From Carallia brachiata (Eukaryota; Streptophyta; Magnoliopsida; Malpighiales; Rhizophoraceae): 64,000 nt of DNA. Shown piece after piece: positions 33,649 to 46,340 of this stretch. The position numbers and the translations under genes were made by a program. Below the pieces are notes generated by a model. It made no database searches and was not told the origin of the DNA. It saw nothing but the letters and a program-made list of their open reading frames with translations. The DNA lies in assembly GCA_021464245.1 (NCBI GenBank), contig JADCRB010000021.1:359571-423570 (forward strand). The letters are read 5' to 3'. The stretch's first letter is position 1; every line of letters starts with the position of its first letter.

Positions 33649-36600
33649 GACCCTTAATCTTGTTTATTAATGTGGTCCTACAAATGCAATTTATGGGAAT
33701 CTTCCCCACAATAATATTATTCCAAATGTTGGTAGATATTGGGACAATGCCTACCATGGTGGGGAGCTAACCAGGGCACCCTTTGCTTGAAATGTCTAGT
33801 AAAAATTAGAGCCAGAACAGCCTGCCCCAACGCTTAATTTATCTTTTTCAATTAATTGCCTAACTAACGCGCTTTATATCTATTCCATAACTAAAGTTCT
33901 CTTTTTTTAATCATCTCGGACATTAAATAAGTTGAGGTTATTATAAAATTCTTCTTATTGTTTGTTTTTTTTTTTTTGGTTACTGGGCTAGCTCAAAAGA
34001 CAATCGTGATGAGATTTAAGATGATATGGGAATCTTTTACTGAAACCAAACAGGATACTGGATCCAGTAGTGGCTGGCAAGACCTGTTACCAAGCTTCGT
34101 AAAGTAGATCAAACTTTGATGTATTTTGTTGCTCTCACATTTTGAGATAGATATCACTTTCTTGATTTCATTACCTAAAGAAATCGACTTTTTTCGAAGA
34201 AAAAAAAAAGAACAGATGTTTGGACTTACATTATGGAATAGAACATGTTTTCAAGCGTTCTCTTCTCTATCTCGTGTTTGCAATTTGAAATTAGTGATAT
34301 TTAGAACTAGCCACTAAGAGAATTTTTTTGTTTGAAAAAAGTATTTTATTATCCAACTTAACTTTAAATAACAATAAAGTATTCATAAAATTCATTTAAC
34401 GGTATTAAACAACTTATCAGTTTTTTTTTCTTTTTAAATTTCAATCGTCCAATAATTTATATTACTTTATTGTACCTAAATATTGTTACATAATTTTTCC
34501 CTTATAAAAATTGCATGTATTTTTAACTCAATTAATAAAAAATTCAGACCTGACGCAGTCACAACCATGCAACAAAACAGAACAAATGCGTTGTAATATT
34601 AATAAATTATATAACAGTGAGAAACAAAGGCCATAAACATAATTTTTGTTGGGCATATTATGCGCTTCTTCTCCGATACTGTGCCATTAATTAGCATAGT
34701 TACCTGGACCTTTTAGTGGACGAAGCAATTAAAAGATCAGCTGATTGGCTTGCTAATTTTGCACTTGTTCAGCCTCCTCAATTTTTGTTTCTTGACTAAC
34801 TTTTTGCTGGACTTAACCAAATTTCGGGGTGTCAGTTTCACTAGAATTATTCCTGTATAATACTTTTCTCTTAAATCCTTACACTCTCCACTCAGACAAA
34901 AAAAAAAAAAAAAAAAAGATAATATGGTTGCACTCATTAATCTCCGTGAGTACGAATGTGAGTTGTACACAAGCCTAAGATAAAGGGGGAGAAAAGAGTG
35001 GAATGGAGTGGAATTGATAGTTAGTTGGTATGTTTTATATATTTAATTTATATTTAAATTTTGGATTGTGCTTTTTAAACACAAAAGTAAAATGTAAGTA
35101 GAAATTCAATTGTTTAGTTTTAAATATAATAATTATTATAATCATTTGTGTTGAAAATTTTATTAATATTGGAGTGAATGGTGTTTTTTAAAATTAAAAA
35201 AAAACGAAAAAGTTAAATCAATATGTAAATGATTCTTGACCTGACCACAGATAACTAATAGTATTCTACGGTGCCTTTTTTGTTTTAAAAAAAGAGGGTG
35301 GAACCGTGACAGTGTTAACATCAGACAATTATGACACCTCAGTTGGCCAGCCTCCAGCAAAAATTTCCATTTCTTATGCAATTTTTCTTTCAGGAGATGT
35401 GTTGTGTATGTTTCATTTTCCTGCATATTTAATTACTTTGAACGGGTCAAGATTTTCAAGGACGTCCGAACCCCATGATAACTCCATGAGGCCCTAAATT
35501 AACAAATGTAAAAGTGACATATATCCTCCAGAAATATTGAGCCCAAACATAATGTGTGCCCTTGAACTGATGGATGGCATCAGAAATGTTTGGAGGCCCT
35601 GGTCAAGGGACCCATGTTACCAAAGCATATGTCGGTAACACTTATCGTACATTACCAATAGTCGCAAAAATTAGGTTTAAAGTTTAAATACTAGTTTCTA
35701 TCAGAAAAAGAAGTTGCAGACAAAATTCTGTTTTATATTCTAGTAATATCGCAACTCTTTTGTTTGTTGAAAATTTACAAAAATTTTCCGTTGCAGTAAA
35801 TCCATCTAATTTTTTAGGGTTTTTTTTTTTTTAGTTCACAATGTTCCTTTTATTTTTATTATTATTATTTTAATTTTTGGTTCTTAGAATAAGTCAAAAA
35901 TTCAACAAATCCTTCGGCTGACATTCCTTCCCCACCGAACCTGACCCAAAACATTTAATTGTCCATAAAGATGATTCCCTCCGTCATCTAATCCTAAGTG
36001 GTCCTGATTTGCTTCCATTTATAAAATTTTTAGGAGCAGCCTGGCGTGTACTGTGCATAATATATGTACCCCTATGTGCCTGATTGTTGTGCACTTTGCC
36101 TGTCGCAAAAGCTGTGTTGTACGCAGCAGTGTGCTTGTTTGTGCACTCGTTTGTTATACGTTAAAACCCCCTGATTTTTACTCTGTACCTTCGACTCCTT
36201 CCATCAATAATCAAAATTATCTTGGCCTTCTTCAATCCTTAACATTATGATAATATAATTAATGGATAAGTCTGGGCCAATGCGGATATTTAACTGTTAC
36301 ATTGACTTGTAATTGCCAATTGTAATTGGAAGGGGCCCAATATAAGCTGTACAATAATTCTTTTTATTAGAATGGTAATTCTGTATAATAATGCAGTTGT
36401 ACTCATTCCTTAAGGAAAAAAAAAACTGTATAATAATAATAATTTTTTTTTATTTTCACGAATCTCATACTTTCTTCTTGCTATTAAAATTTGAAATTTA
36501 AAAAATAAAGATGTAAGTTTTTAATCACTAAAAGGGACATCCTTTTAGTGTGCACTACAAGCCTTACAAATAGAATAATGCAGAGAACTTGCCGAAATGC

Positions 36601-39600
36601 TAAGGGAAGCGTTCGAAACCCCCTGCTTAATTATCATATTCCCAACTATGGGTTTTCCTAGACTAAAAAAGGAAAAAAAAAATTATCAGTTGACCGTAAT
36701 GTGTAGTCGTTATTTATTTGATTCAACAGAATTATTTTAAAATCTTCAAAGTTAGAATCGAGAGTCAAATAAATGAAGAGGTAATGTAATCTCAAAGATC
36801 AAAATTCTATCATCTTTTTGAGTTTACAGGCAAGAGTAACAGTCACTAACAACTGTATCCTCTCATGAAATGCAGCATTGGAATTTTGTGTTAATAATAT
36901 CCTAATTAAACCTTTTCTGATCCTAATTATCCCAAACTCTTGTCCATTCTTGCATTCAGTTTCCCCTCCAAAAGGATAACCAATGCTTGTTTATGGCGTT
37001 TTGGCCCCTGGAATCCCACGTTCTGCAACAAAATTAACCAGCTTGTTAACATCTATCAAACTGATATGAAATATCGGAAAGAAGCCAGGCAAACCCCATG
37101 AATGGTTTTTGAGGCACAGACGTGGTCTGATCACCTTCAGAGAAATTCTGATCTATCCTCACCAACACACATGCATACGGATTTCGGTTGGGTAGCCATA
37201 ATTGTTTTTTTCCTGCCAATCAATCTGTCTGACAACCATTCAACTTCTCCCTTTTCTTCTCATTTTGTTCTCCTTCTCCTTTCCTGCGAGACATAATAGC
37301 TACACGTTCTCTTGTTCATTATGGTTCTTCCTGTCAACCTCCGGTTTGGCTTTGTGGTGTTTGAAATCTTCCTTGTCTTCGTAGTGGTTTCTTAAGGGAC
37401 AGTTTAATGGTTAGAATTTAAACGTTTATTTAAAAAGTTTTGGGTTCAAATTTTAAAAAGGAAAAAGTGAAATTTATAAAAGAAAAGAACTATTCTTATT
37501 ATGTAATTTATGGTGTAAAAGACCTCCAAATAGACAAAAAATAATAACAAGTTTAGTATCTTTGCATTATCCCGACCATAGAGGTCCACCGGCTGAAAAA
37601 TCCTTCAATTTTGACTCCATTTATTGAGACTTTTCAAACTGAAAATTGTGAAAAGAAAAGAAAATGTATTCCCGGTGCATCATTCCCCGTCTTTAATTAG
37701 ATCAAGGAAATTGAACTGGTTCTTTCTATGCTTCTTAATTGTACTGCCAACAAATAAATCATTCCGATCATGCATAAAAAGACTAAAAATATGCAATTAA
37801 TGTTACGATTGTGAAATAAGTGAGCCTTCATCTCAAACGCGTCAAAACTCAGTGCATCCTTGTATACTATATTGCAAAGTTTATCTATAACTTATAAAAC
37901 ATTCTCTCCCAAATCTGAGACTTCTTCGCATAGGTAATAGAGCCACGACCAGACCGTACTCTACTGCCTCCATACTTGTGGTGGGTGACTTGATGAAGGG
38001 AAGACACAGTCCCCTCTTCGTTGATTACTAATTCAAGGGAGACATATAGAAATTGTATAATATCTAATCGTGAATTAGGTATCTTTGTCGTATTTTGTTT
38101 GCAATTCTTAGTGATCATCGTTTATCTTGTTTTCATCTTTTTTTGGTACATATGTTTTTCTCTACTTCACCTATTAACATTGAAGTGATCAGTTCACACT
38201 AAAATAGCTGACCAAATTCATATCATGAAAATGCCTGCCGTTTCACGTTCAATTAGAGGTCAAAGGACAGGACTTGGGACACCCTGGCAGGCTGGAGGAG
38301 ATGATTAGATTTTAGGACAAATTGACGATAGAGTTGCCCGCGCATTTAATGCACAGAAAGCTGCCCAACAATTGTGCATGACACCCAATTCTCGGTCAAG
38401 CGCTCACCTCCACATGCTGGGGTTGCAGGAGGGGTGTTTTTTTCTTATGAGTTGGATTATTTCCTTGTGTGTTGGCTTTGTTTGGGACCACTATATAAGT
38501 ATTATATTGTATGAGAAAAATTAATCAGTAACACTTTGGGGAGCAACGTAATCAAGAAAAAAAAATGTAGGCCAATCACATTTCATTTGGTTTCATAAAT
38601 TAATAAAACTGAATGTAGAAAAATTATTGTATTGTTCTCATGTTACTCTTATATTACTCTTTTGTGTTGTTAGGTAGTAGTGTTCTTATTGTTCATGTAA
38701 GTTGCACGATTTAATTTGTCATTTTTTTCTAGACTCAATCTTTGGACATTATGTAACCCATGAGTTAAGTTGGTTTCGACTTACAAGTACCGTAACCAAC
38801 ATATTTAGGAGCATGTGTTTTTTTCAAAAAAAAAAAAAATTAATATATATCTCACAATCACATTGCAAAAAAAGAAAGAAAAAATTAACAATAATTCTTA
38901 ACGCATGTCTGTTAGGCGTAGGCTCAATATTATTCTGAGACAGAATTCATTACCGACATGCTTCTAAGTGAGCCTAAATTGTCTGCCAGCTTGTTCCGGT
39001 CTGTGCAAGGGGCCGCCATGTCTGTCTTTTATTCCGACTGTTACTAATAGTTTATGTTATGTTAGATAAGTTTACATAGCCAAAGGAAAATGGAGACAAC
39101 CCAAAAAAAAAAAAAAAAAAAAGAAAGTCCTAATTACTTGGGGACATATAAATGCCTGGTAAAATTGAAAACGTAACGTAGATGTTTGCAATTTTTATTG
39201 TCAAAATTTGCTCTTTAAGCTACTTAATTGAGATCCAAAAAGGTGTCCTAAGTCTTTAAAAAAAAAAAAAAGATGGATATGAATTAGCCAAACCTCCCTG
39301 GACAGAGGGAAAAAAAAAACTGAGAGATCCTTTTGATAGTCTCCAGGTCCATTTCCGTCACATATCTACCATCTTACAACCATACACAGATAAATCAGAA
39401 CCTGCGTGTACAAGGGAAGGCCGAATGTCCATGTCAACAACAACTCAATCAAAGCTTGGAAATTTGCCAATGCCAACTAGAAATTTTCGCCTCCTTCGTT
39501 GATGGGGAAGTATGCAAACCATTTCTAACCTGGAAAAACATTTTTTTTAAGGAAAAAAAAAGGATAAAAAAAACGTTGAAGTAGACCCAAATCTGATTCA

Positions 39601-42332
39601 TTTGTTGTACATCGCTATCGAGTCAATGCTGCTTTGTTTTTGATGGAGCAAAATACCAAACTAGATTAGCTGTGAGTGTCACCGGTGCAAACGATAACAA
39701 ACGGCTTTTTAACATGGAAAAAGATACATTTCTGGATAAAAATAAATCTGAAAAAACATTTGAATACAATTAATTAAATTTAATGTGTAACTAGTTGAAT
39801 TTAGTGTGCAAAGAGCATTTTTTTTTTTTCTTTTTAGTTGCACACGGAATTTGATTGGTTGTATATGGAATTCAATCGGTTTTATTCAGATACTTTTTTA
39901 AATAACTTTTATTTCGAGAATGTAATAAAGCTCTTTTAACATTAGATATGTTTGATGGGGGCGGGGGGTGTACCTGTCTTGCACCACAGAATTTAGCTAA
40001 CCAAGTAGATTCCTCAAGGTTGCTTTCGGGTCGTTGCTCCAGCAATAATGGCAAAACAAGCCACTCCAGCATTGCCACAGGGCTGGAGACCCATCTGCGG
40101 GCTACAGCTCAACTGAGCAATGCTTTTTCTTTTTTTTTCGTGACAACTTACAAAAGAGATCGGAAGGCCTAAAAAAAAAACAGCGTCATCAAAATTTGAA
40201 AAAAAATCGAAAAAGTTTAAAATCTCAATCAATTAGGTTAAAATTAGTGTCATTAGGACTTGGAGAATGATTTTAATGTGCCAAAATGGGATTGTTACGC
40301 TACCGGATTCGATAATTTCAAGAATAACCATGACATGAGTGGTCATCCTGAAAAACATCGATAGGCACCCAACAAAGCCGACAGGAAATATGAACTGGAT
40401 CGAGGACTTCTTGGACCTGGAAGTTTCGGCCCAACAGGGTGGTCCTGGAAAACAACCCTGGTCCAGCATACATGATCAGACAGGCCAGATTGGGTGAGTT
40501 GGTTTCCAAAACTTTATTACCTTAGGCTCGTCCGATTGCAAACAGCCACCCAAGCAATAGTCCATAATTGATATCAAATCTTTCTATTTTTGAGTTAAAA
40601 TAAATATAACATAATAGAAAAATATTACTCTTGTCTTATGTAATTCGTGGCCCAAACTGGGGTTTTTATGAATTGTGGTAATATTCAATCTTGGCTAATA
40701 TATTTGTGAAAAGCAAAAGAAAATTACTATCACAAGTTAAAATTATCTTTACTGGTTAATTATAAGGTGAAATTAAATATTTACATAGGTACTTTTTCGC
40801 ATCTGAATTTATAAAAAAAGTACCAAGAAATTTTATCCATTAAAGCTGATGCCCACAAACCATTAACTTCTTTCACATACAAGCAACTATAATTCGAATA
40901 AAACCATTAAAAAAATGTAGTAAAAAAATGATAATAGGAGCAAAAACTTTTCTATGTATACCGACCTGTTGAACAATATCTACCAATAACAACCTGTATA
41001 GGTGATAATTATTGATCAAAGTTTTAAGGCACACGAGTGCTGCAACAGGAATGGACCCCTGATATTGGTCATCATCTCTGGGTTGCTCGGCAAGGAATAA
41101 GCATCCTATGTAGGTGTCCAGACCATTGGAAAGGCAGTGGGACTCACTCTGCAGCAATGGCATATGGGCTATGTTTCTAAAATTTTTACTGCTGACCGGC
41201 ACCACTCCTACTTTCTCATTTTTACACTACAAAAAATTTCTACTCTGTTGTATCACACCTTGATTTGTTTTTTCTTCTTTTCTTTTTCTTTGCTTATACT
41301 GTGGCCAACATCCTGCCAACTTGCTAACTGACATAGTATTGCACATTTCTAATTTGCTTGAGAAAATAAGACCTTGGGCTTACTATTTCTAATTAGAGTA
41401 TTTGAATTTTATTGCACTCTTTGCTGATCATGTTTCAGGTGATAATGTAGCACTTAGGACTGTATACTGAACAGTAGAGAATTACAACACCAGGAAGCAT
41501 ACATATATACAAGTCATTCGCCACTAAGAAAACTGGCCCCAAAGTTGCATTAAAGCTCTAAACTGAAGCAAAATAAACACAATATTGCCTCCAGTTTTAA
41601 AGGATCCTAATCCTATATAAATATACAATCAAAAAGTTGATTATTTCTCCTTCTTTACTTGGTCTTCCCGACATGATGCGGTGACAATATTGTTTTCTCT
41701 CAAGACATCATCAGAAGCATCATGTAAAAATAATCAATATTATAAATGACCAGCTTGGACTCTAGGTAGATGACAAATAATAGATATTAGTCTTCCCTAA
41801 GAAATGTTCTTACTCTTACTTAGTTTTCTCTAATGTCCCTTATATATGGATCGTATTCTCTGATGATTATATATAATTAAGCTGATCATGCAGACATGCC
41901 ATCCCACATGTCATGTACGCCACGACTTATGTTCAAGAGGCACTGCCAAATTCTTGTCCCACATGACCATGCCATGCCCATACTCCATAGTCATGTGGAC
42001 CTGTTATCCACATGTGGATGCTTCCCCATCATTTCCTGCACCGTCCCAAATTGTGAAAAATAAAACCCCTTCTCCCCAAAAGTCTTCCATATGGGCGGCT
42101 GTGCTTGTCCCACTCTTGTCCCCCAAGTGCATGAACAAGTTGCCTTAAAGGTGCTGCCATTGCTACCGACAGCTTAGCTTGCTTTTGCCCATAATTCATG
42201 CATTGGAGACTATAACAAATGCATTTTCCCCCACCCCTTCTTATATTAATGACACCTTAATGTTATTAGTCTGTACAATACATTTGTGACTTGTTTTATA
42301 TTCGCATCTTCTTCAGAAACAAACTCGACATT

Positions 42333-42338
42333 TGTCTC
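42333..42338 (+). promoter_or_regulatory. TGTCTC auxin-response core near the IAA4-like start
   Basis: TGTCTC lies ~134 bp upstream of the ATG on the coding strand, in the region expected for the proximal promoter or 5' UTR. It is the canonical ARF-binding core, in keeping with auxin induction of this gene class; functional use is inferred. Confidence 0.45.
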
Positions 42339-42471
42339 AAAGTTTTCTCTCAACATCAAACAAATCACAAGAGAACAGTCTCTAAGTCTCTTATTACATA
42401 AACCTCTATACAACTCTTAGGACGTAGTTTGGCTGGATTTCGAGGATTGGTGATCAAAAGATTATTGGAAA

Positions 42472-43404
42472 ATGGAGTGCAGTGTCTCATATGAGAATGA
42501 TCTTAACCTCAAAGCAACTGAGCTAAGGCTAGGATTGCCAGGGATGGATGGAAATGATGAACAAGCAGTTTCTGGCATTAGAAACAACAAGCGGCCATTG
42601 CCAGAGACCAAAAATAAGCGTGTATCTATGGGCAGCAAATCTGATGCTCAACACGGTGACTCAGAAATGGCCCCTGCTCCTAAGTGAGTTGATGAAATAA
42701 AGTTTTAACATTTCTAGCTGTATCCTTTATTTGTAACTCTTGTACATGTGCTAATTCATTTTGATTCATTTGGAACAAGCAGGGCACAGATTGTAGGGTG
42801 GCCACCGATCCGATCCTACAGGAAAAACAATTTGCAGCCAAAGAAGGGTGATGCCGAGGCTGGAGGGGTTTATGTGAAAGTAAGCATGGATGGTGCACCA
42901 TACCTTAGAAAGATGAATCTCAATGTCTACAACAACTACGCAGACCTCTTAAAGGCTCTGGAGAACATGTTCAAGTTCACCATAGGTAACAATCTTATGT
43001 TTTCTGTTAGATATATATACACACACACACACACATGTACCTTTCATGTCTATGTGTGTGAAAGAGTGTTCCGTTGGGTAATTAATGAAGTGGTAATACT
43101 GATGATAGCTACATGTCTTTGTAATATTTCCAGGTGAGTATTCTGAGAGTGAAGGCTACAAAGGATCAGAATACGCGCCTACTTATGAGGACAAAGATGG
43201 TGACTGGATGCTGGTTGGAGATGTTCCATGGGAGTAAGTTCTCTTTCCAGAAAAAAAAAAATATTTATGCTATCCTCTCTGATATATTAAGATCAATGTA
43301 TTTACAAGGATATGAACTCTGATTGCAGTATGTTCATGTCATCCTGCAAGAGGTTGAGAATCATGAAACTATCAGAAGCAAGTGGACTGGGTTGTGGTGT
43401 ATGA
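42472..43404 (+). CDS. IAA4: Aux/IAA transcriptional repressor, IAA1/IAA4-type
   Basis: This is a short Aux/IAA protein of 196 aa, acting in the nucleus as an auxin-sensitive partner and repressor of ARFs. Exons are 42472..42683, 42783..42985, 43134..43233 and 43329..43404, all GT-AG with matching phases. Domain I is [10 protein letters not shown] (EAR motif). A basic KR pair follows (NKRPLPE). Domain II, the degron, is [15 protein letters not shown]. Domains III/IV begin at [20 protein letters not shown], continue through [19 protein letters not shown] (third exon), and end [19 protein letters not shown]. The [19 protein letters not shown] text and the GLGCGV end fit the IAA1-IAA4/AUX22 group. 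The symbol is by clade and by neighbouring MNS4; IAA1, 2 or 3 cannot be excluded without a tree. Intron 2 carries an (AC)n run near 43,020. Confidence 0.92.
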
Positions 43405-46340
43405 ATAACCTACAAGCCAAAAAAATCCCCTGGAAGATGAAGCAGGAAAACAAATGATTGATACTCTTATGAAGAGAGAAAACTTGATCAGTGCTTGGGT
43501 TCTCCAAGAATAATCCAATTCTGAAACTGGGTCTTTCTATTGACTTATTTATTGCATGTTGGGCTGGACAGTTTATATAGGCAGCAGGAGAAATCACAGT
43601 GAAGTTATCGTTTATTTCCTAGAGTTTCGATGGTTTGGGGGCATCTGTATATGGTGTCGTTTTTGTTGGGTACTAGGTGATGCCGTCAAACCAAAACTGC
43701 ATGCAGGAAGAATTTGATTTCTTCCACTGCAACTATGTAAATGAAAAAACGAAATGAAAATTGAAAATCAGTTACATCATCCAATTTTTGGTTTTGTAAT
43801 ATTCTCTGTACAACACTGCAAAGGTGTATGCAAAATGGGTTTGCAAGTTTTCAACAAGCTTTTCTAGTTGGTTCTTAATTTTAATGCTTCATGTACCTAT
43901 TTGTATCAGTTATGAGCTAACATTAGAGATTCTGTGTTTTTCTCTTACTAGAGAAGAGAAAACACTAACAAAAAAATTCCATCTTTCAGAAATGTTTTGG
44001 ATGTTCAAGAAATTTCTACCAAGATTTTCCAAGAGGTTACCTGCCTATTCCTTGTCTAGAGTTGTCTCAGGATTGATATAGTTGATATATATTTTCAATG
44101 CTTTGCAATCAATGGGAAGAAAAATGATGGCTTGTCTGAGTAACCTTGGTTGGATAATGATGCAAAACTGTAGGTGTTTAATAAATTTTTCATACAAAAA
44201 AGTGCACAAAAAAAACGACAAAAATACCAGAAAAATTAGGTGAATATGTTAGCTGACTGAATTTATTTTTTGTCAGAGTTTTCATGACAGCACAATTTCT
44301 GCACCAAAAATACCAAAAAAAAAAAAAAAGGACCCTGAGGAAGTCCAAATTGTAAGCAACCAGCAATTGTTGTTACGGCAACTGTTGAAAGCCTGAATCA
44401 GAGAATTCCCTACATATATGTGCTATCATATCAAAAGTTTGTTTCAAATAGCATAAAACTCAATGTCCCATTTGTTCGCCATTAGTCAAAAGTCGGAACA
44501 AAGTAATCCAAGTGGAAAAAAGTGTAAAATGTTGTCTAGTGGAGAAGGTAAAGAAAAGCTAAAGCAAAAGTTGATTGAAGGTCATTCAGTCTCACTTTTT
44601 CAATTGTTTTCAGCATGTAATAGACAGGAAAAAACAACTCATTTGGGTAAATTATGAAGAGCAGAAAAATGCTGTCACGAAGAAAAAAACACTCATTTAG
44701 GATTAAATATTATGGTCAATTATCAGAAGTGACATCCAACTATATCTTGTCTGATGTTTTAAAATCAAGAAGAACTCACTGTTAATTGTTAAAGTCAGAA
44801 TTCAGTGTCAACAAATGCATACAAAAAGAGCAAAAGATGAATGCAGGTCTTTTATCGCATTAAGTGGTCCTTTACAGGACATAAATCTGCACCGGTTAAA
44901 GTTGTTGGCAAATTTTAGTGGCTGCACTTTATTATATTTAACTGATGTCATGCCACAGCAAATCCCATAGAGCAAAGAGAAGATTTTTGGGACTTTGTAA
45001 ATACTGTCATGTCTAATATTCTTTTAGAACCAAGCACAAGTGGTCAGTTGAGAATTACTAGGCCTAAAGTTAGTAGGAGCGGCTAAATTATTCAAACAGA
45101 TGTAAGACGTGACATTAGTACCAAGTGCTATTTTAAAAAAAAAAAAATCACTTTTTTACAATGTCTCTCGTTTTATTCCCTTCCTTTCTCTAGTGGTCAC
45201 CAATAGACCATATAAGCACCCAGGAACAGAACCTGACTTGATTCTGGGCCTTTTTTCTTGTTTTCTGACATAATGATTCCTGGGCTTGATTGAAGAGATA
45301 CTGAGTCCACACATTTGCCAGTATGATGCTTTGAATCAACTATCTCAGAACCATTCTTTGAGGCTTTGTCACCCATGTGCATTAGTTGGCTTAATTTACA
45401 TCTACAATGATGCCAAATTATGGCAATCTATGTAAATGGTCATATGTTGTACCCATATGCTATTTGACGTGATAGCTTAATTGGTCATCCGATATATTTT
45501 TTCTTTATATTATATTAGGTAAAATCTAAGTCCTCTCACTATCGATCGTCTCTAATAAACAAAGATTTATATCAAGTGTATAGTGTTAATTTTTAAGGCT
45601 CATTAATACAATAATCAAGGATAAAAGAGATCACTACCCTAACAGTATTTGAGTAATAAATCCTCAAGAGATTAAATAATAATGTCAACGAGTAAAATCC
45701 AACCTCAAACCTTACAAACGTACTTGAGATGCACTTTTTTTCATCCGATCCACAAACAGATCCACAACTATGATCAGGAAGTCCAAATGCTTCCCCAGAA
45801 CACAGTCCCATCACGAAACAATTTCTGTAGCCATTACGTCGTAAGGTCGTGATGAGCATGAATTACAAATGGTTGAACTTCTGCACTGCGACAATTTCAC
45901 CAACAGTCTCTGCTGATGAGTTGCAAATACAATAGACTTATCAAAACTCACTGTAATGTACAAAAAAACTTTGTAAATGATGTTACATTGTGAGGACCTA
46001 GAAGGCAACCACGAACTGGTGTAGACGTCTCCCCAAATCTGATGTTGGTTTTGTTTTTTTATATCCTCATCCTTGATGAGCTCTTATCAACAATTGCCGA
46101 ATTGACTAACATGAGAAACACTAGTCCATTAACTTGTCAGAGACCAATTTGGTGAGATGTCAGAGATTGTCCACATTTGCCTATAATATCTCGAATCTAT
46201 CAAAAACTATCAAGATGTCAGTGAGCTGATATGTGATTCATGGTTGCAATCCACCCATCAAAACTTCGATCAGAGTTTGCAAAGGATTCCCAACATCTTT
46301 GCATGATTTCGAAATTTCAAGATGGATAATTTTCCAATCC
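43405..46340. other. Intergenic between convergent IAA4-like and MNS4-like genes
   Basis: It holds the 3' UTRs of both genes. I see no gene. Open minus-strand text at 45,590-46,010 has no recognisable motif and may be 3' UTR of the mannosidase gene or an alternative last exon. Confidence 0.45.

Larger units (their letters stand above)
29640..42332. other. 12.7-kb intergenic region between the divergent Aux/IAA genes
   Basis: It would hold the promoters of both Aux/IAA genes. I find no coding gene. It is AT-rich with homopolymers, (AT)n, and degenerate repeats. Short open frames near 40,873-41,205 and 39,872-40,510 show no recognisable domain. Confidence 0.5.

Noticed and set aside
40873..41205. 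Open frame of 110 codons on the minus strand
   Set aside because: No recognisable domain, no conserved neighbours, and no promoter or splice context; chance is the simplest explanation.
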